Below are positions 59,774-64,000 of a DNA stretch of 64,000 bases, one piece after another. Both the position numbers and the translations under genes were made by a program. The DNA is from an uncultured Lachnospiraceae bacterium (GTDB taxonomy: Bacteria; Bacillota; Clostridia; Lachnospirales; Lachnospiraceae). The notes below the pieces were generated by a model. The model was not told where the DNA came from. It made no database searches and worked only from the letters and a program-made list of their open reading frames with translations. The DNA lies in contig CAMNFR010000003.1 of assembly GCA_946537305.1 (NCBI GenBank), positions 38,535 through 102,534 of the forward strand, in the 5' to 3' direction. The first letter of the stretch is position 1. Every line of letters starts with the position of its first letter.

Positions 59774-60691
59774 ATGTCAAAATATATTGTAAAGCGTGTC
59801 ATTGCAGCAGTACTTACACTGCTGGTGCTGATCACGGTGGTGTTCTTCCTGGTACGACTGATGCCGGGCGAACCCTTCACCAGTGAAAAGCTGAACCCCA
59901 TTGTCAAAGAGAATATGATCAAATATTACGGCTTTGACAAACCCCTGATCGTGCAGTATTTCCAGTACCTGGGCAATCTGCTGAAGGGCAACATGGGTTA
60001 TTCCATGAAATATACCAACAAAACGGTTAACTACATCATCGGATCCACATTCCCCTATTCCGCGGATCTGGGCCTGCGGGCGCTTGCCATCGCATTGGTA
60101 TTCGGTCTGCTGCTGGGCGTTGTGGCTGCGCTGAACCGCGGGACCCGTCTGGATGTTTTCTGCGTTATCCTGGCCATCATCGGAACCAGTATCCCGGACT
60201 TCATCATGGGCGCGGTGCTACAATATGTGTTCGGTCTGAAACTGAAAGTGCTGCCGGTGGCCAAATGGGCCGGCTTTAAGTATACCATCCTGCCGTCATG
60301 TGCCTTGGCCTTCTATACCATGGCCTCGGTATCCAGGACCATGCGCGCCTCTATGCTGGAGGTGGTCCAGCAGGATTACATCAAGACGGCGCGCGCCAAG
60401 GGTCTGTCCAACTTCCGCATTACCTGGAAGCATCAGATCCGGAATGCCATCATGCCTGTTATCACCATTATGGGCCCCACGGTGGCAGCCGTTCTGACCG
60501 GTACCTTCGTCATTGAGGCCATGTATGCCATCCCCGGCATGGGCAAATATTACGTAGACAGTACCAATGATAACGATTACTCCATGATCCTGGGTATGAC
60601 CGTGTTCTACGGTGCATTCCTGATCTTCTGCAACCTGGTGGTAGACATCCTGTACGGCGTGGTCGATCCCAGAGTTCGTATCGGAAAGTAG
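59774..60691 (+). CDS. oppB: Oligopeptide ABC transporter permease
   Basis: 305 residues with six membrane helices of the OppB/DppB type. The N-terminus has VIAAVLTLLVLITVVFFLVRLMPG, and the cytoplasmic loop carries DYIKTARAKGLSNFRI, the EAA-like motif that contacts the ATPases. GAGGAGGGAAGT precedes the ATG. It forms the channel with the next permease. Confidence 0.95.
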   Translation: MSKYIVKRVIAAVLTLLVLITVVFFLVRLMPGEPFTSEKLNPIVKENMIKYYGFDKPLIVQYFQYLGNLLKGNMGYSMKYTNKTVNYIIGSTFPYSADLGLRALAIALVFGLLLGVVAALNRGTRLDVFCVILAIIGTSIPDFIMGAVLQYVFGLKLKVLPVAKWAGFKYTILPSCALAFYTMASVSRTMRASMLEVVQQDYIKTARAKGLSNFRITWKHQIRNAIMPVITIMGPTVAAVLTGTFVIEAMYAIPGMGKYYVDSTNDNDYSMILGMTVFYGAFLIFCNLVVDILYGVVDPRVRIGK

Positions 60692-60700
60692 GTGAGAAGT

Positions 60701-61675
60701 TTGGCGAAAAAGAATGTAAGAATTCCTTCGGGTGAGGTTATTCCTGAGATCCCTGAGACGCTGGACCCCTCTCTCTTTAAGGTGATCGGCAAGAATACAG
60801 AACGTATGGAGTCTATCTCCCGCCCGTCCCTGACCTTCTGGCAGGATGCATGGCGGCGTTTCCGCAAGAACCGCCCGGCTTTCCTGGGCTTCTGTATCAT
60901 CGGTCTGTATGTGATCCTGGCCATCTTTGCTCCGATCATGAGCAAGTATGCTTTCGATGCCATGGATGTTTCGCTGAAATATGCGACGCCTTCCCTGGAG
61001 CATTTCCTGGGATGTGACGGCTCCGGCCGTGATATCTGGGTACGTATGTGGATGGGCGCCCGCGTGTCCCTGACCATCGGTTTCTTTGCTGCCTTCATTA
61101 ACATGTGCGTGGGTTCCGTGATCGGCGGTCTGTGCGGTTACTACGGCGGCTGGCTGGATATGATCATCATGCGAATCGTGGATGTGGTCTACGGTATCCC
61201 CAGCCTGATCATTACCATCCTGGTAATGGTGGTCGTGGGCCGCGGTATTCACACGCTGATCATCGCCATGTGCGTGGTCGGATGGATCGGTTCCTGCCGT
61301 TTCGTCCGTGGTGAAGTATACCGCCTGAAGAATCAGGACTATGTCAGCGCCGCCAAGGTGCTGGGCGTGCCGGATTTCACCATCATTCTCCGTCACATCA
61401 TCCCCAATGTTATGGGTATGCTGATCACCAACCTGTGTATGGCTATCCCTGGCGCTATCTTCCAGGAAGCGTTCCTGTCCTACATCGGTCTGGGTATTGC
61501 ACCGCCTAACTGCTCCTGGGGTATTCTTGCAAAAGAAGGCATCAAATACCTGAAGGTTTATCCGAACCAGGTTATGTTTACCGCGTTCTTTATCTGCACC
61601 ACCATGCTGTCCCTGACCATGATCGGCGACGGCCTGCGCGATGCGTTTGACCCGAGACTGCGCGGTACGGAGTAA
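60701..61675 (+). CDS. oppC: Oligopeptide ABC transporter permease
   Basis: 324 residues with an N-terminal cytoplasmic tail, six membrane helices and the OppC loop DYVSAAKVLGVPDFTI. The start chosen is TTG 60701, with GGTGAG upstream overlapping the oppB stop; GTG 60692 is also in frame but poorly placed. AGLGxxPP-like ending SYIGLGIAPPNCSWG is typical of DppC/OppC proteins. Confidence 0.94.
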   Translation: MAKKNVRIPSGEVIPEIPETLDPSLFKVIGKNTERMESISRPSLTFWQDAWRRFRKNRPAFLGFCIIGLYVILAIFAPIMSKYAFDAMDVSLKYATPSLEHFLGCDGSGRDIWVRMWMGARVSLTIGFFAAFINMCVGSVIGGLCGYYGGWLDMIIMRIVDVVYGIPSLIITILVMVVVGRGIHTLIIAMCVVGWIGSCRFVRGEVYRLKNQDYVSAAKVLGVPDFTIILRHIIPNVMGMLITNLCMAIPGAIFQEAFLSYIGLGIAPPNCSWGILAKEGIKYLKVYPNQVMFTAFFICTTMLSLTMIGDGLRDAFDPRLRGTE

Positions 61676-61686
61676 GGAGGAAGAAA

Positions 61687-62724
61687 ATGGCAGAAAGAGA
61701 AAAAATCTTAGAGCTGAAAAATGTCGTTTATTCCTTCCACACCTATGGCGGCATTGTAAAGGCTGTGCGTGATGTCAGCTTTGATCTGTACCAGGGCGAG
61801 ATCCTGGGTATCGTGGGCGAGTCCGGCTGCGGGAAATCGGTTACGGCTCAGTGCATCATGCGTCTGAATCCGGAGCCTCCGGGATTCTTCTCCAGCGGCG
61901 AGATCTTTTTCAAGGGGCAGGACATCTGCAAGATGACCCACGAGCAGCTGATGCAGATCCGCGGCACGGAGATCGGCTTTATTTTCCAGGATCCCATGAC
62001 CTCCCTGAACCCCACCATGCGTGTGGGCGATCAGATCGAAGAGGTCTTCATCCATGATAAGTCCATGACCAAGGCCATGAAGAAGGAACGTGCACTGGAT
62101 ATCATGGCGAAGGTAGGTATCTCCGATGCGGAGAAGCGCTATCACCAGTACCCGCATGAGCTTTCCGGCGGTATGAAGCAGCGTGTCATGATCGCCATGG
62201 CGCTGGTCAGCAAGCCCAGCATGATCATCTGCGATGAGCCGACCACCTCCCTGGACGTGACTATCGAAGCGCAGATTCTGGAGCTGCTGCTGCAGCTGCG
62301 TAAGGAAATGGGAACCTCCATCATCATGATCACCCATGACCTGGGCGTCATCGCCAAGCTGTGCGATCGCGTGCTGGTCATGTACGGCGGCAAGATCGTG
62401 GAGCGCGGTATGGCGGAAGAGGTTTTCTATGAGACGGCTCATCCTTACACGCAGGGTCTGATGAATTCCATCGCCGGCCTGGAAACCGAAAAGGATGAGG
62501 TGCTGACGCCCATCGAAGGCACGCCGCCCGATCTGTTCTCCCCGCCTGTGGGATGTCCGTTCGCGGCCCGCTGCGAGTACGCCATGGAAGTATGCCACAA
62601 GTACCCGCCGCAGGAAACAGATCTTTCGGAGCAGCATATGACCTTCTGCTGGCTGCAGCATGAAAACGCTCCGAAGGTGGATCTCACCAAGAAGAAGACC
62701 AAGAAGAAGGGGGAGCAGGCATGA
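61687..62724 (+). CDS. oppD: Oligopeptide ABC transporter ATP-binding protein
   Basis: 345 residues. Walker A is GESGCGKSV, the signature LSGGMKQRV and Walker B IICDEPTTSLD, followed by the oligopeptide-specific C-terminal extension with CPFAARCEYAMEVC, a cysteine cluster that in this group can bind an iron-sulfur centre. It pairs with OppF to drive import. It follows oppC by 11 bases after a GGAGGA site. Confidence 0.96.
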   Translation: MAEREKILELKNVVYSFHTYGGIVKAVRDVSFDLYQGEILGIVGESGCGKSVTAQCIMRLNPEPPGFFSSGEIFFKGQDICKMTHEQLMQIRGTEIGFIFQDPMTSLNPTMRVGDQIEEVFIHDKSMTKAMKKERALDIMAKVGISDAEKRYHQYPHELSGGMKQRVMIAMALVSKPSMIICDEPTTSLDVTIEAQILELLLQLRKEMGTSIIMITHDLGVIAKLCDRVLVMYGGKIVERGMAEEVFYETAHPYTQGLMNSIAGLETEKDEVLTPIEGTPPDLFSPPVGCPFAARCEYAMEVCHKYPPQETDLSEQHMTFCWLQHENAPKVDLTKKKTKKKGEQA

Positions 62725-63692
62725 GTAAAGTAGATTATACCAGCGAACCTCTGGTCCGTGTTGAGGATATGAGCAAGTTCTTCCAGGTGGGAAGACATGC
62801 CACCCTGAAGGCGGTCAATAATGTTTCCTTCAATATATATAAGGGAGAGACTGTAGGTCTGGTCGGTGAGTCCGGCTGCGGCAAGTCCACCACCGGACGC
62901 TGCATCGTAAAGCTGGATCCGCCCACAGCCGGTCATGTATATTATGACGGCAAGGACATCTACAAGATGAGTTCGGCGGAGCATCATCAGTTCACCGCGG
63001 ACGTGCAGATGATCTTCCAGAACCCGTATGCATCCCTGAATCCCCGTATGACGGTAAAAGATATCGTGGGCGAAGGCATGCGGCTGCATGGGAAATATTC
63101 CAATGCAGAGCTGGATGCGAAGATCGAGGAGCTCCTGAACCGCGTAGGTCTGGGCAAGGATCACATGTCCCGCTTCTCGCATGAATTCTCCGGCGGCCAG
63201 CGCCAGCGTATCGGTATCGCCCGCGCGCTGTCCGTGGATCCGAAGTTCATCGTCTGCGACGAGCCCATCTCCGCGCTGGACGTTTCCATTCAGGCGCAGG
63301 TCATCAACATGCTGAAGAACCTGCAGGATGAACTGGGACTGACCTATCTGTTCATCGCCCATGACCTGAGCGTGGTCAAATATATTTCCGACCGCGTTAT
63401 CGTTATGTACCTGGGCAATATCGTGGAACAGGCACCGGCGGAAGAGCTGTACGCCAACCCGCTGCATCCTTACACCAAGGCGCTGCTGTCCTCCATTCCC
63501 GTGGCGGACCCCAACATCGCCAAGAGCCGGAAGAGAATCCCCATCAAGGGAGAGATCCCCAGCCCCATCAATCCCAAGGAGCGCTGCCAGTTTGCGGACC
63601 GCTGCCCTTACGCCACCGAAAAGTGCCAGAAGGAAGTCCCGCAGCAAAAAGATTTCGGCAACCATCACTACGCAAGTTGCCACATACTGTAA
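62721..63692 (+). CDS. oppF: Oligopeptide ABC transporter ATP-binding protein
   Basis: 323 residues. Walker A is GESGCGKST, signature FSGGQRQRIGIARAL, Walker B FIVCDEPISALD, with the C-terminal block CQFADRCPYATEKC. It overlaps oppD by four bases and completes the oppABCDF-type operon. A long hairpin follows the stop codon. Confidence 0.96.
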   Translation: MSKVDYTSEPLVRVEDMSKFFQVGRHATLKAVNNVSFNIYKGETVGLVGESGCGKSTTGRCIVKLDPPTAGHVYYDGKDIYKMSSAEHHQFTADVQMIFQNPYASLNPRMTVKDIVGEGMRLHGKYSNAELDAKIEELLNRVGLGKDHMSRFSHEFSGGQRQRIGIARALSVDPKFIVCDEPISALDVSIQAQVINMLKNLQDELGLTYLFIAHDLSVVKYISDRVIVMYLGNIVEQAPAEELYANPLHPYTKALLSSIPVADPNIAKSRKRIPIKGEIPSPINPKERCQFADRCPYATEKCQKEVPQQKDFGNHHYASCHIL

Positions 63693-63699
63693 CACCAGG

Positions 63700-63754
63700 C
63701 TTTCAAGAAGACCATCATCCCCTGCTTGCAGGGGGAGGATGGTCTTCTTGAAAG
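63700..63754 (+). terminator. Long hairpin after oppF
   Basis: About 25 pairs between 63700-63725 and 63728-63754, with a small internal mismatch near 63717/63736 and a TT loop. There is no T-run after it, so it may be a barrier against 3' decay rather than a classic terminator. Confidence 0.65.
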
Positions 63755-63769
63755 ACGCCAAATCATGAA

Positions 63770-63935
63770 GAAAACAGCGAGTCCAAAGTCATCGGCGATC
63801 GTGCTTGCACGAATCGACGAATGACCTTGGCGAGCGTGAAAACATGAGTATGGAGCCGTTATACGAAGGAAAACGAGCGGAATACGAATGTTTTCAGCAT
63901 GCCGGGAGCACGTAGTGCGTAGGCGTGCGTCAGTT
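63770..63935. repeat. Structured dispersed repeat, copy B
   Basis: Same layout as the element at 52823: GAAAACAGCGAGTCC start; stem CGAT/ATCG capped by CGTGC-TT-GCACG (63796-63816); stem GAAAACAT (63838-63845) with ATGTTTTC (63888-63895) enclosing GTAT/ATAC; stem GCATGCC (63897-63903) with GGCGTGC (63922-63928) enclosing GCAC/GTGC. The middle stem holds about 10 more bases than in copy A. Confidence 0.8.
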
Positions 63936-63982
63936 TTCTTCAGACCCATTCGTAGGTGTTACAGAGACAGCAGGAGGTTTTT

Positions 63983-64000
63983 ATGAGACTACTACCTTTC
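63983..64000 (+). CDS. Start of a further gene, cut by the window edge
   Basis: ATG 63983 follows a perfect AGGAGG (63972-63977) with a short gap. Only six codons (MRLLPF) are inside the window, so the product cannot be named. It lies directly after repeat copy B. Confidence 0.5.

Overview
The window looks like a chromosomal piece of a Gram-positive gut-type Clostridium relative, most likely Lachnospiraceae. The evidence is strong AGGAGG-type ribosome sites, many GTG/TTG starts, wall-polymer genes of the TagD/TagG/TagH/TarJ/TagF kind, and housekeeping neighbours (tgt, yajC, radA, clpC, opp) typical of Firmicutes. The genus is not determined. The first 5.6 kb is visibly more AT-rich than the rest and carries a truncated gene, so it may be an older insertion.

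About 46 kb (1-46192) is one very large cell-surface glycopolymer locus. It opens with a GtrII-type membrane transferase, a Wzz-like chain-length protein, a nucleotidyltransferase-aminotransferase fusion and a decayed ornithine-cyclodeaminase-like gene (1-5294). Next come an O-acyltransferase, a GatZ/KbaZ-family protein, a galactitol-phosphate-dehydrogenase-like enzyme, a LicD protein with four tandem LicD-like domains, two IspD/TarI-type cytidylyltransferases and TarJ (5600-14800). TagD, the TagG/TagH exporter and five glycerophosphotransferase-type domains in three proteins follow, together with a third IspD-like enzyme, a short-chain dehydrogenase and a phosphodiesterase (14877-28732). The gene content points to a polymer of CDP-activated polyol phosphates: glycerol, ribitol and perhaps galactitol or another alditol.

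The second half of the locus decorates that polymer. From its own promoter at 30379, PhnW is followed by FkbH-type HAD protein, acyl carrier protein, VOC protein, MBOAT transferase and SGNH-like protein. This set resembles a dlt system that loads a glyceryl-type unit on the carrier instead of D-alanine. From a second promoter at 37724 come a TagB/TagF-like transferase, a three-domain enzyme (LicC/PntC-like nucleotidyltransferase, Fom1-like cytidylyltransferase, PEP mutase), an iron-dependent alcohol dehydrogenase, phosphonopyruvate decarboxylase, and a YidC insertase domain fused to an alkaline-phosphatase-superfamily (LTA-synthase-like) domain. Together with PhnW these can make C-P-bonded 2-aminoethylphosphonate and 2-hydroxyethylphosphonate and activate them as CMP esters. 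My main hypothesis is a phosphonate-decorated, acylated, teichoic-acid-like polymer with an unusual membrane-bound transferase.

The last 18 kb (46274-64000) is mostly housekeeping: tgt, yajC, a DUF6273-type protein, ilvD, ilvB, clpC, radA, tRNA-Trp and an oppABCDF-type peptide ABC transporter. It contains two copies of a structured dispersed repeat whose stems carry compensatory base changes (52823 and 63770), and one long palindromic MITE-like element (49277). No rRNA, CRISPR array, transposase or phage gene was seen. No gap between genes exceeds 300 bases. All functional statements rest on motif recognition by eye; no database search was run.
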